Positions 27,782 through 36,967 of a DNA stretch of 64,000 nucleotides are shown here, in pieces (the stretch's first letter is position 1; every line of letters starts with the position of its first letter). Origin of the DNA: Rhodobiaceae bacterium (lineage in GTDB: Bacteria > Pseudomonadota > Alphaproteobacteria > Rhizobiales > Aestuariivirgaceae); contig VFJY01000065.1 in NCBI GenBank assembly GCA_009885825.1, forward strand, positions 1 to 64,000, given 5' to 3'. The notes below the pieces were generated by a model. It was not told where the DNA came from, made no database searches, and saw only the letters and a program-made list of their open reading frames with translations. The position numbers and the translations under genes were made by a program.

Positions 27782-29595
27782 AAGGGGATATCGAGCTTCA
27801 CACTGCCGGAAGCGGTGAGGCCGCCTTCGGTGTCGTAGCCAAATTCGGCCACTGATCCAAGCTGCCACCCTGCATCGGCTGTGTAGCGGCTTTCAAAACC
27901 CGCGAAACCGCGGGCGCCGACCCCCGGCCCACCTGCCTCAAAGCTCAGGGTTTGGCCAAGCAAGACCGCGTCCACTGACTGGCTGTCCGTGAAATATCCC
28001 TCGGCGCCAAGGCGGAGCGCATGGGTGATGGTCCCGCCGGACAACTCGTAAGGCGCCGTGGAAGCGGCAAGTTGCGCCCGTACTTCAAGGGCGTCAACGC
28101 GGCGGCCATGGACATCCAGGTTGGCTGCCGACCCATGTTCCGCGTGGTTTTCGATAAAGAGGGCGGCATAGCGCAGGCGGACGCTAGGTGTCAGCGTCGC
28201 ATCGCCCGCCAGGATATCCGTTCCCAAGGCAAGTGAGGGGTTGAACAGTGCGCCGAGATAGTTTGCCTCGGCATGTTCCAATCCACCAGCCGCAAGGTTG
28301 TTGGCAACGCGCCGGTCACTGTCAAGCTTCGCGATGCCCGCTGCGACCCCAAGGTCGAAGAATACCCCAGCTCTTGTGAAGCTGGCATAGCCGCCGGCGA
28401 AATAGCTCTGCATGTCGATGGCTTGTGAGTCCGTGGCTGTTTCCATTTTGCCAAAGGTCGCGCCGCCAAAGAATCCGGCGCGGGCGGAATAATGGACGGG
28501 CTGGTCAACGCCAATCATTGCGCCGCTGAACAGGCTGTCAAAGCCCACGCTGGGGCCGTCGTCTTTGGCATGGCGATAGCCGCCGATTGATTTGAGCCAC
28601 GCCGAGTCGCCGGCGCCACGCCCTGCGCGGCTCCCGGCGAAGCGTTCGTCCAGCGCACCGGCGATTGCTCGCGTCACATCGGACAGCATCTCATCGTGGG
28701 CAGAAAATCCAGTTGGATCGACGACAGCAAGGAGATTGTCCGCCGTCGCCGCGTAGGGCGAGCCAAACGTGTGCAAGTCGGCAATATTTGGCAGATTGAA
28801 TTGCAGCGCCGTGTTCATTCCGTTGGCGACGTTCACCGTTCCATTGGTGCCGGCAAAATTGATGGCGCCCTGGATCACGGAGCCGCTGCGCAGGTTAAGT
28901 ATCACGCCGTCCGCGAGTGAGGAAACCCCGATGGCCTGGCTCGCGCCATCGAGAGGGACAGCTATTGAACCTGAATTTGTTATTGTGGCTCCATCGCCGT
29001 TGTCGCCAATGATCAGGCCGGAAGACGCAAGCCCGGTGGTTTCGATTATGCCAAGGTTTTCAAACAGGCCGTCGGCGCCATCCAGGATAACACCGGATGC
29101 GCCATCGCCCGATGCCAGGATTGATCCCCCATTTCGACTGCGGCTGCCCACCCCAGCGGCAATGAGTCCCGCAGCGCCATCTCCCCGTGTTTCCAGGGAA
29201 CCCCGATTGGTGATGATGGCATCATCGCCAATTGATACAATGGAGTGGGCGCCGTCAGCGGTCGTCATGATGCTGCCGGAATTTTCAATCTCTGCAGCGA
29301 GGCCAGTGGACATAATCGCTGCCGCCTTGAACCCTTCCTGCAGAAGCGAGCCGCCCCACTGGTTTTCAAAGCGCTGGTTGTCATCTGCCATGGCGATAGC
29401 GTCAACACCATCAACCCGCGCCGTCAATGATCCACCGGATACAATCGTTCCAATGTCATTCGGATGCGCCACGATCAGATTGCCAATGAAAGCCTGGCCA
29501 CTGTCGATGGTGAAACTTTGCGAAAAGACCTGGCCGGGAAAAAACAGGGCTGCCCCGGCGGCGGCTCCCCGAAGCGAAACTCCAAACTTACGCAT
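27778..29595 (-). CDS. Autotransporter (type Va) domain-containing protein
   Basis: 605 residues from ATG 29595; the frame extends to 29622 and ATG 29607 is also possible. The signal peptide (about 1-26) ends in VFSQ. A passenger of about 300 residues is rich in short beta-helix-type units such as NSGSI, GDGAAGLIAAG and GDGASGVIL. The last 275 residues (from about 330, DSAWLKSIGGYRHAK) are an outer-membrane beta-barrel with alternating strands and the terminal Phe (LDIPF) expected for BAM recognition. No Cys, protease or adhesin motif is apparent in the mature passenger. It lies directly upstream of the NGN operon on the same strand, and both share an accessory location, so a common surface function is possible. 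Confidence 0.88.
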   Translation of the reverse strand: MRKFGVSLRGAAAGAALFFPGQVFSQSFTIDSGQAFIGNLIVAHPNDIGTIVSGGSLTARVDGVDAIAMADDNQRFENQWGGSLLQEGFKAAAIMSTGLAAEIENSGSIMTTADGAHSIVSIGDDAIITNRGSLETRGDGAAGLIAAGVGSRSRNGGSILASGDGASGVILDGADGLFENLGIIETTGLASSGLIIGDNGDGATITNSGSIAVPLDGASQAIGVSSLADGVILNLRSGSVIQGAINFAGTNGTVNVANGMNTALQFNLPNIADLHTFGSPYAATADNLLAVVDPTGFSAHDEMLSDVTRAIAGALDERFAGSRAGRGAGDSAWLKSIGGYRHAKDDGPSVGFDSLFSGAMIGVDQPVHYSARAGFFGGATFGKMETATDSQAIDMQSYFAGGYASFTRAGVFFDLGVAAGIAKLDSDRRVANNLAAGGLEHAEANYLGALFNPSLALGTDILAGDATLTPSVRLRYAALFIENHAEHGSAANLDVHGRRVDALEVRAQLAASTAPYELSGGTITHALRLGAEGYFTDSQSVDAVLLGQTLSFEAGGPGVGARGFAGFESRYTADAGWQLGSVAEFGYDTEGGLTASGSVKLDIPF

Positions 29596-29839
29596 ACACA
29601 CAACCATGCCCAGGCTATGCAACTTGCACAGCGTTACCCCGTCCCTTCAGGAATAATCACTTGCTCGGTTCCGGATGCTGTGATGCCAGTTGATCTCATC
29701 ACGGCCCCACGATTGGAACGCCGGGATCACCACATCACGTGGCAGGTGACCTCTCAAGTAAATTCTAAAACGTCAGTAAAATTTTAGTTAAATTTTCAAC
29801 AACGCACCGTCATAGCGTCATTTCAAAAACCACTTCCGG

Positions 29840-30550
29840 CTAGGCCGTCGCGAGTTCGGCTTCGGCAAGCCCAATCGCGCCGGGCGTTCCCACGTGCAGC
29901 CATTTGCCATGATGGGCGAGGCCGTGCAGCCGTTCGCCTGCGATGGACCGGTCCCACAATGCGTTCATCGAAAACTTGCCGTGAGGAGCGTCTTCAAGGA
30001 GACGGGGGTGCATGAGGTAACATCCAATATAGACAAGTGATGAGCCGCCGCGTTTTCGAACAATGCGTCCATCCTCTTTGACATCAAAGTCGCCATTGCC
30101 ATCATAGCCAACTGTTTTCTCAATCGGACACAGCAGGAGCAGGCAATCCATGGTCGTGTCGTTCCAGGCAGCGCACAGGAGACTCAACGCTGGCACGCCT
30201 TCATCGATCCAGAAACTGTCACTGTTGAGAACGAAAAACGGCTGCTGGCCCAAATGGGGAAGGGCTTTTGCAACGCCGCCACCCGTATCGAGCAGCTCAT
30301 TGCGTTCATCGGACAAGGTGATGGCGGGGTTGGTTTTGTCTTCAGACCACGCGACGATTTTCTCGGCCCGGTGGTGCATGTTGACAACAACATTGTTAAT
30401 CCCCGCCGCCTGCAACTTGTCCATTCCATAATCGATTAAGGCTTTCCCGGAAACCTTGATCAGGGGCTTTGGCAAATGATCTGTCAGGGGCCGCATGCGC
30501 AAGCCCAGGCCTGCCGCGAGAACCATCGCGTGGGTTGGTTTCAGGCTCAT
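29840..30550 (-). CDS. murU: N-acetylmuramate 1-phosphate uridylyltransferase (MurU-like nucleotidyltransferase)
   Basis: Converts MurNAc-1-phosphate and UTP to UDP-MurNAc in peptidoglycan recycling, after the AmgK step. 236 residues from ATG 30550, overlapping the stop of the preceding gene (ATGA). The sugar-nucleotidyltransferase motif AAGLGLRMRPLTDHLPKPLI is near the N-terminus and the metal-site LNSDSFW about residue 105. The adjacent AmgK domain makes the MurU assignment much better than a generic mannose-1-phosphate guanylyltransferase. This is the last gene of the core divL/tsaE-amgK/murU operon before the accessory block. Confidence 0.88.
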   Translation of the reverse strand: MSLKPTHAMVLAAGLGLRMRPLTDHLPKPLIKVSGKALIDYGMDKLQAAGINNVVVNMHHRAEKIVAWSEDKTNPAITLSDERNELLDTGGGVAKALPHLGQQPFFVLNSDSFWIDEGVPALSLLCAAWNDTTMDCLLLLCPIEKTVGYDGNGDFDVKEDGRIVRKRGGSSLVYIGCYLMHPRLLEDAPHGKFSMNALWDRSIAGERLHGLAHHGKWLHVGTPGAIGLAEAELATA

Positions 30551-32064
30551 TCGTCCGTCTTGTCCCAAAGCGCGGGAAAATGCCGCTCATACCACACCTT
30601 CAGCCGCGCCAGGTCCGGGTGCTCCAGGTTGCGCAAGAGATAGCGCGAAACCCGGGGCAGATGCTTGAGGTAAATATGCTTTCCGTCGCGCTTGGAAAGC
30701 CGCGCGAAGATGCCAAGAATTTTCGTGGCGCGCTGGGCGCCGAAAATGGCAAAGGCCCGTCTGAAGTCCTCGGTGTCAAATCCCGCTGTTGCCGACCGCA
30801 AGTCACAGTAATAGCCAAAGAGCTCATCGGCAAATTCAGATCCGACATCGACGCGCGCATCCTGCAGCAATGAAACAACATCATAGGCCGGATGGCCCAT
30901 CAGGCAATCCTGCGTGTCAATGATGCCCACACGGCGAAGGCCAGATCGCTCCGGCATCCACAACAGGTTTGGCGAATGAAAATCTCGCAGTGTCCAAACC
31001 GGATTTTTCGTTGCAACCTGTGCCAAGGGCTCTCGCCAAAGAGCCAGAAAATCCGCGGCAACCTCCGGATCGGAGGTGTTGTTTTTGACAGAGGGCCAAT
31101 ACCACGAAAGCAGGAGGTCAATCTCTATCGCCAGAGCGTCGAAATCATATTCGGGCAAATGATAGGTCGCGCCGCCCCTCAGGGGAACAGAGCGCGGCCA
31201 AACCCTTCCGGCCATATCCGCGAGAACCTCTATTGCCGCCCGCATGGACTCGCGCATATCCTGGCCTGCGGCAGTCATTTTTCCAAACACGTTGCCGCCG
31301 AGAGACTCAATGAGCGCCAGGCCATTTCCAAGGTCCAGGTCGTGGATTTCAGCCGTGCTGTAGCCAAGGCCGAAGAGATAGTCGTTGATGGCGGCAACCG
31401 CGCCCATGCCTTCCGCCAGGTGGGCGATTGCGCTGTAGGTCCTGTTGTTTTTGACAATTGGCCCGTCGGGACGATGCGGCATATCCATCAGCAGCATGGA
31501 TTTTGAATCAAGTGTCAAGTTCTCATAGCGGCGCGCAGACGCATCCCCCTCAAAAAAAGATCGCGCCCCGTTTCTGAAGGAAGAGGTTTTGATGAAGTCA
31601 TTGATAAGGGCGTTTCGCTCGAGACAGGTGACCCAGCGCCCTTGCGCTTGCAGTTTCAGCAGGCGGTTTTGGCCAGTGCCGGAAAACGAAATTTCAAGAC
31701 AGTCGATGCAGATCTTGCGTTCCAGGTTCTCGGGCCATTCAACCATGAGCACATTTCTGGCGACCAAGTCATCAAGCCCCAGTTCCTCGATTTCCGGGGC
31801 AGAGCGCAGGCGGTAAAGGTCGGCGTGAACCACGGGAACACGCGTATTGTCGTAGGCCTGGAGCAGGGAAAATGTCGGGCTTGGAATATCAAATTCCTGC
31901 TGGCCAATGGCAAGCGCCCGGATAAAGGCCCGGGCAAAAGTGGATTTCCCCGACCCCAGTTCGCCCGAAAGCAGGATGCATTGGCCCGCCCTCGCCCACA
32001 GGGAGAGCTCTGCTGCCAGGCCTTCGGTGGCGGCTGGCGAAGAGGATTTGAATTCAACACTCAT
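30547..32064 (-). CDS. Fusion of TsaE (t6A37 ATPase) and AmgK-like sugar kinase
   Basis: 505 residues in two parts. Residues 1 to about 150 are TsaE, the ATPase that supports N6-threonylcarbamoylation of tRNA A37, with P-loop GELGSGKST at 34-42 and PSPTFSL, HADLYRL and VEWPE motifs. Residues about 165-500 are an aminoglycoside-phosphotransferase-like kinase with catalytic RDFHSPNLLW and metal-binding IIDTQD motifs, matching AmgK, which phosphorylates MurNAc/GlcNAc at C1. The fusion is known in Hyphomicrobiales. No internal frameshift or start suggests two genes. It lies 11 bases after divL and overlaps murU. Confidence 0.93.
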   Translation of the reverse strand: MSVEFKSSSPAATEGLAAELSLWARAGQCILLSGELGSGKSTFARAFIRALAIGQQEFDIPSPTFSLLQAYDNTRVPVVHADLYRLRSAPEIEELGLDDLVARNVLMVEWPENLERKICIDCLEISFSGTGQNRLLKLQAQGRWVTCLERNALINDFIKTSSFRNGARSFFEGDASARRYENLTLDSKSMLLMDMPHRPDGPIVKNNRTYSAIAHLAEGMGAVAAINDYLFGLGYSTAEIHDLDLGNGLALIESLGGNVFGKMTAAGQDMRESMRAAIEVLADMAGRVWPRSVPLRGGATYHLPEYDFDALAIEIDLLLSWYWPSVKNNTSDPEVAADFLALWREPLAQVATKNPVWTLRDFHSPNLLWMPERSGLRRVGIIDTQDCLMGHPAYDVVSLLQDARVDVGSEFADELFGYYCDLRSATAGFDTEDFRRAFAIFGAQRATKILGIFARLSKRDGKHIYLKHLPRVSRYLLRNLEHPDLARLKVWYERHFPALWDKTDE

Positions 32065-32075
32065 TGCCGGAAAAC

Positions 32076-34547
32076 TTAAGCAACACGCTTAGGCGAATTT
32101 TGGCCAATCACCAAATCATATTGAGTTTGCCGCACAGGCCCGGAAACGGGCAGGGTGCAGACCACAGTGGTTCCCTGGTTCGGCTTGGAAACAAGCGAGA
32201 CATTGCCGCCATGCAATTCGGTGAAGCTTTTGACGATCGCAAGACCAAGCCCCGGCCCCCTGTGGCCGCCGGGGAGCGGTTTTGATTGAAATCTCTCGAA
32301 CACCTTTTGCTGAAACTCCGGATCAATGCCGCGTCCGGTGTCCGCCACCCAGATCTGCACAAACGATCCCGAACGCCGCGCTCCCATGCGGATTTCCCCG
32401 CCGCGCGCCGAAAACCCGACGGCGTTGGAGAGGAGATTTGTCAGGATCTGTTCGATGCGTTGCGGATCGCCCACGATCTCAGGGGTGCCATCGGCAATTT
32501 CAACGTGGAGCGTCTGCTCTCGGTTGGCTACCACAGGCGACAGTTTTGCGGCAACCGACTGGAGTATGCCAGCAACATTTACATCCGCGAGCTTGAGCTC
32601 CATCGCCCCGGCATCGATTGCGGAAAGATCAATGATGGCATCAATGATGTCTTTGAGGTCCTCCGATGATTTCTTGATGTGCAGCACATATTCGCGCTGC
32701 TTTGGCTCCAATTCGCCGGCCAGCCCCAGGCCCAAAGTCTCCGCAAAGCCGAGAATGCTGGTGAGGGGTGTTCGAATTTCATATGAAACATTGCTGAGAA
32801 AGGAGTTTTTGAGGCGGTCCGCCGCCTCCAGGGCTTCCGTCCGGTCTCGCAAAGCCTTCTCCATCTTCGCCGGATCTGAAATATCCGAGAATGTCAGAAG
32901 CGTATTGCCATCAGGCAGGGGCACGGAACTGTACTGCAGAATGCGGTCACTGGCATTGAGGCGGCCACGCATGGCTTTGCGCTGTGATTCAAGTCCCGTC
33001 ACCCCGAACTTGATTTCTTGCCAGGCCGCACCCGATCCTCTGGTTGCGACGGGGTCGTCTGCAAGTTGGTCGACATGGGGCTCCTTCAACAGGAATTCTG
33101 GATTGAAGCTCCAGAACCTGGAAAATGCCGGATTGAAAAGTTTCAACCGGCCATCGGAACCAAAGAGCGCGATTGCCTCGTCGAGGTTGTCCAGTGTCTC
33201 GCGCTGAACGCCGATGAGTTCATTGTAGCGGCTTTCGAGCTGCATTTCCTTCGTCACATTTTCATAGAGATAGGTGACGCCGCCAAACGGATGCTGCTCG
33301 CACACCACATGCAACGAGCGCCCGTCGGGCAGATACCACCAGCTTTCACGCATTTCGAGTGTTGTGTAGGACGAAAGCTGCCGTGCCCGCCAGTCGCGGT
33401 AGTTTGCCTGTTCAGGAATGCAGCGCAGCGAGCGAAGCCGGTCAAGAATTTCCCCGTCGGTTGGCCTGAGATCAAGCCACTGGCTATCCAGGGGCCAAAG
33501 CTGCGCGAAAGCCATGTTGTAGAACCGCAACCGTTGATCCGGCCCGAATATGGCAATTGCGGTCACCAGTTTGTTGAGGGTTGAGGCGTGCGCCTTGATG
33601 TGCCTGTCGAGTTCTTTTTCCGTTTCCTCAAGGGCTGATACATCGACGGCAAATCCGGCCATGCCATCCTGCAATCCGATTTCATGGATGTTGAGAGCCC
33701 GCATGGCGCCAGCGAACACCGCATGGGTCCGCCCAAGCAAACCGGCCTTGGGGTCAGCCCTCGTCGCATCAATGCGGTCAAGTGCGGCGACTTCGATATT
33801 GGACCTGAGAACGGCTTCGCTATCCGGCATTTCAACAGCCTTGACATAGGCCCGATTGACCCAGCTCAGCTTGCCATCCTTGTTGCGCAGCCAGATTGGC
33901 AGTGGCGCTGAATCAAGCACGGCGCTCAGGCGCTGCACCTGCATGCCAAGCTTGCGCGCGTCATAGTTGAGCTCGGTGATTTGCTGGCGCTCGCCCGAAA
34001 GCGGCCGGAACCGCAAAGTCGCCATGCCGCCGGCGGCGCGCCCATCCGCCTCGAGCAGCTCGTTGTATTTGGTCCTGACCCCGATGTTAAACGCTTTGCC
34101 GGCCTCGCGCAGGGTTCTGATGCCGGTTTCAATCATGCTGCTTGAATCGGGCTCAAGCCAGGCCGGGAAATCCAGAAGCTCGCCGACTTTTTCCGGCACC
34201 GTGGCGCTGCCATGCATGTTTCCGATAATGCGCTTGGGCACATCGGTTTTTCCGCGCCAGACAACCATGACATGGGCTTCCGCGGCAAAGGCCGACTCGG
34301 CTTCATTGAGCCGAAGTTCCAGCTCGGAAAGTCTTTGCCGCGCCCGGGATTCGCTGCGGCCCATTTTGCGCAAGGCGATGATTGCCCAAACGAAAACCGC
34401 CATGGCCCCGATTGTTAAGGTGCTTGCGAACGGTTCAATAAATGGGTCGGCGTCCGAAGCCGCACTGGCGGCGCTGCAGGATAAAAATATAGAAGAAACA
34501 AACGCCGCACCACGCACAGTTGCGTACTTCATGCTGCTTGCCCGCAT
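32076..34547 (-). CDS. divL: DivL-type PAS sensor kinase with Tyr in the H-box
   Basis: 823 residues from ATG 34547, with GGAG five bases upstream. A Sec-like N-terminal segment and one membrane helix (about 42-60) are followed by several PAS-like regions. The DHp helix reads NVSYEIRTPL, so the phosphorylatable His is Tyr589 (codon TAT at plus 32781-32783), the hallmark of DivL. The HATPase motifs (NLLSNAVGFS, DTGRGI, GPGLGLAI) are intact. In Caulobacter DivL senses DivK and controls the CckA-CtrA cell-cycle pathway at the pole rather than acting as an ordinary kinase. The order ahcY-divL-tsaE fits other Alphaproteobacteria. CckA and CtrA are not in the window. Confidence 0.92.
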   Translation of the reverse strand: MRASSMKYATVRGAAFVSSIFLSCSAASAASDADPFIEPFASTLTIGAMAVFVWAIIALRKMGRSESRARQRLSELELRLNEAESAFAAEAHVMVVWRGKTDVPKRIIGNMHGSATVPEKVGELLDFPAWLEPDSSSMIETGIRTLREAGKAFNIGVRTKYNELLEADGRAAGGMATLRFRPLSGERQQITELNYDARKLGMQVQRLSAVLDSAPLPIWLRNKDGKLSWVNRAYVKAVEMPDSEAVLRSNIEVAALDRIDATRADPKAGLLGRTHAVFAGAMRALNIHEIGLQDGMAGFAVDVSALEETEKELDRHIKAHASTLNKLVTAIAIFGPDQRLRFYNMAFAQLWPLDSQWLDLRPTDGEILDRLRSLRCIPEQANYRDWRARQLSSYTTLEMRESWWYLPDGRSLHVVCEQHPFGGVTYLYENVTKEMQLESRYNELIGVQRETLDNLDEAIALFGSDGRLKLFNPAFSRFWSFNPEFLLKEPHVDQLADDPVATRGSGAAWQEIKFGVTGLESQRKAMRGRLNASDRILQYSSVPLPDGNTLLTFSDISDPAKMEKALRDRTEALEAADRLKNSFLSNVSYEIRTPLTSILGFAETLGLGLAGELEPKQREYVLHIKKSSEDLKDIIDAIIDLSAIDAGAMELKLADVNVAGILQSVAAKLSPVVANREQTLHVEIADGTPEIVGDPQRIEQILTNLLSNAVGFSARGGEIRMGARRSGSFVQIWVADTGRGIDPEFQQKVFERFQSKPLPGGHRGPGLGLAIVKSFTELHGGNVSLVSKPNQGTTVVCTLPVSGPVRQTQYDLVIGQNSPKRVA

Positions 34548-34663
34548 TCCATCTCCGGTCAAAATACCAGATGTCGCCCGAATCACTGCGCACCCGTCCC
34601 AGCGATGGATATAGACTCAAATAGGCGGATCCGTGAACCTACTTCTGGCTGGCGCCTGGCGAA

Positions 34664-36070
34664 CTAGTAGCGGTAGTATTCCGGCTTGAATGGCCCCTTT
34701 TGGGCAACGCCGATATAGGCGGCCTGATCATCGCTCAATGTTGTCAGCTTGACACCCAGTTTTTCCAGATGGAGACGGGCAACTTTTTCATCAAGATGCT
34801 TTGGCAGCACATAAACTTCATTCTTGTATTTGCCGGTCTTGGCATTGGTGAACAGCTCGATTTGCGCCAGGGTCTGATTGGTGAACGAGGCTGACATGAC
34901 AAAGCTCGGATGACCGGTGGCGTTTCCAAGGTTGACGAGACGCCCTTGCGATAGAAGGACGATGCGGTTGCCTTTTGGAAAATGCACCAGATCAACCTGG
35001 GGCTTGATGTTGGTCCATTTGAAGTTCTTGAGTTCAGCCACCTGAATTTCATTGTCGAAATGGCCGATGTTGCAGACAATTGCCATGTCCTTCATCTGCT
35101 TCATATCGTCAATGGTGATGACATCCTTGTTGCCAGTGGCCGTTACAAAAATATCCGCGTCCGCCACAACATCAGAAAGCGTCTGAACCGAATAGCCATC
35201 CATGGCCGCCTGAAGCGCGCAGATCGGGTCAACTTCAGTCACCACAACGCGGGCGCCCGCACCCCGGAGCGACAGGGCTGAACCCTTGCCCACGTCACCA
35301 TAGCCGAAAACGACCGCAACCTTGCCAGCCATCATCACATCCGTGCCACGGCGAATGGCGTCAACCAGTGATTCACGGCAGCCATATTTGTTGTCAAACT
35401 TGGACTTGGTGACACTGTCATTGACGTTGATGGCCGGGAACGGAAGCTCGCCCTTTTTCTGCAACTCATACAGGCGGTGCACGCCCGTTGTTGTTTCTTC
35501 TGAAACCCCAATGATCGCAGCACGGACTTTGGAAAACCAGCCGGGACTGGATTTCAGCCGCTTGGCAATCTCGGCATAGAGGCACTCTTCTTCCTCGCTC
35601 TTCGGGTAGGCGATGAGTTTGGGATCGGTTTCAGCCTTGGAGCCCAGCAGAATGTAAAGTGTGGCGTCCCCGCCATCATCAAGGATCATGTTGGTCGGCT
35701 GTCCATCGGGCCATTCAAAGATCTTTGCCGTATAATCCCAATATTCCTTCAGGCTTTCGCCCTTGAAAGCAAACACCGGAATGCCAGCCGCGGCAATTGC
35801 CGCTGCCGCATGATCCTGTGTTGAATAAATGTTGCAGGAAGCCCAGCGAATATCAGCCCCCAGCGCCTTGAGCGTTTCGATCAGAACCGCCGTCTGAATG
35901 GTCATGTGGAGCGAGCCCGATATGCGCGCTCCCTTTAAAGGCTGGGCCGCCGAATATTCGGCCCGGGTTGACATCAGGCCCGGCATTTCAACTTCTGCCA
36001 TGTCAAGCTCCTTGCGGCCCCATTCGGCCAAAGAAATATCAGCAACATGGTAGTCATTAAATGCCGGCAT
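34664..36070 (-). CDS. ahcY: Adenosylhomocysteinase
   Basis: Hydrolyses S-adenosylhomocysteine to adenosine and homocysteine, relieving inhibition of methyltransferases; NAD-dependent. 468 residues, the bacterial long form. Motifs seen are [10 protein letters not shown], the substrate-site DDGGDATL, catalytic [13 protein letters not shown], the NAD loop [10 protein letters not shown] and the C-terminal KPEYYRY. The start ATG 36070 has GGAG six bases upstream, and the four extra codons to 36082 are rejected. It has its own promoter candidate in the gap behind moeB. Confidence 0.97.
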   Translation of the reverse strand: MPAFNDYHVADISLAEWGRKELDMAEVEMPGLMSTRAEYSAAQPLKGARISGSLHMTIQTAVLIETLKALGADIRWASCNIYSTQDHAAAAIAAAGIPVFAFKGESLKEYWDYTAKIFEWPDGQPTNMILDDGGDATLYILLGSKAETDPKLIAYPKSEEEECLYAEIAKRLKSSPGWFSKVRAAIIGVSEETTTGVHRLYELQKKGELPFPAINVNDSVTKSKFDNKYGCRESLVDAIRRGTDVMMAGKVAVVFGYGDVGKGSALSLRGAGARVVVTEVDPICALQAAMDGYSVQTLSDVVADADIFVTATGNKDVITIDDMKQMKDMAIVCNIGHFDNEIQVAELKNFKWTNIKPQVDLVHFPKGNRIVLLSQGRLVNLGNATGHPSFVMSASFTNQTLAQIELFTNAKTGKYKNEVYVLPKHLDEKVARLHLEKLGVKLTTLSDDQAAYIGVAQKGPFKPEYYRY

Positions 36071-36110
36071 GGGGAACTCCAAAATCTTGATTCAGCTATT
36101 ATCACTGAGC

Positions 36111-36138
36111 CTATAGCAGGCTCATTCCCGTGTGGCAA
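36111..36138 (-). promoter_or_regulatory. Candidate promoter for ahcY with an inverted repeat over the -10
   Basis: Minus strand TTGCCA (plus 36133-36138), 16-base spacer, CTATAG (plus 36111-36116). A short inverted repeat, GAGCC (36107-36111) and GGCTC (36119-36123), encloses the -10 and could be an operator or a 5' hairpin. No SAH-riboswitch structure was recognised. Confidence 0.5.
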
Positions 36139-36157
36139 GAATCATATAAGGATTTCT

Positions 36158-36967
36158 TTATATGTAGTTTCGAGCCTCGAGCGAAGTAATGCTGGGCACC
36201 CGCCCGTTGAGGGGATTGGCCGGATTCCAGGTCAGGTTTGTCTCGTAAAACCGGGTTGCCAGCGCGTCATACATGAGCAGCCGTCCCGCCAGGCTATCCC
36301 CAATTCCAAGGATTTCCTTGATCACTTCCATGGCCTGCATGGAGCCGATAATTCCCGGCAGGGCCCCAAGAATACCAACTTCCTCGCAAGCGGGGAATAA
36401 ACCGCGCGCCGGCAGATCGCCAATAAAGCAGCGATAGCTTGGCCATGGTTCGCCGCTGGGTGATATTTCATGGGGCTTGAATGTTGAAATCTGTCCGTCA
36501 AATTGCCCCACAGCCGCCGATACCAAAGTCTTTTTGGCAAAGTAGCAAGCATCGCTGACCAGGAAGCGTGTCGAAAAATTATCGCATCCATCCGCCACAA
36601 TATCATATTGCGTGATGACATCGAGTGCATTGGAAGCATCAAGGCGCAGGCTGTGTTCAATAATCCGGGGATGTGGATTAAGCGCCGTCAATGTCGCTTT
36701 GGCGCTTGCTGTCTTGAGGTCTCCAATGCGGGACGTGGTATGAACGATTTGCCGCTGGAGGTTGGAAAGGCTCACCACATCATGGTCACAAACCCCGATG
36801 GTGCCAACTCCTGCCGCTGCGAGATAGAGGAGAAGGGGCGCACCCAGTCCGCCAGCACCGATGACCAGAACTTTTGCGTTGATGAGCTTCGCCTGGCCCT
36901 GCCCACCCACTTCAGGCATCACGATGTGGCGGGCATAGCGCTCAATCTCTTCGGGCGGGCGGGTCAT
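36158..36967 (-). CDS. moeB: MoeB/ThiF/HesA-family adenylyltransferase
   Basis: E1-like enzyme that adenylates the C-terminal Gly-Gly of a small sulfur carrier such as MoaD or ThiS. 269 residues. The ATP loop VIGAGGLGAPL, NLQRQIVH, GDLKTASA and ADGCDNFSTR are intact, as is the active-site region PACEEVGILGALPG. The zinc tetrad seen in E. coli MoeB is not: the first CxxC reads SYRC and the C-terminal CxxC is absent. The start overlaps the dut stop by one base (TGATG). MoaD-specific or ThiS-specific action cannot be told from this locus. Confidence 0.88.
   Translation of the reverse strand: MTRPPEEIERYARHIVMPEVGGQGQAKLINAKVLVIGAGGLGAPLLLYLAAAGVGTIGVCDHDVVSLSNLQRQIVHTTSRIGDLKTASAKATLTALNPHPRIIEHSLRLDASNALDVITQYDIVADGCDNFSTRFLVSDACYFAKKTLVSAAVGQFDGQISTFKPHEISPSGEPWPSYRCFIGDLPARGLFPACEEVGILGALPGIIGSMQAMEVIKEILGIGDSLAGRLLMYDALATRFYETNLTWNPANPLNGRVPSITSLEARNYI

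Noticed and set aside
25105-29839. Insertion sequence or prophage carrying the NGN block
   Set aside because: No transposase, integrase, terminal inverted repeats or target duplications were found by eye at the joints.
36071-36157. SAH riboswitch in the ahcY leader
   Set aside because: The leader is short and shows only a five-base inverted repeat over the -10. The riboswitch fold could not be drawn.
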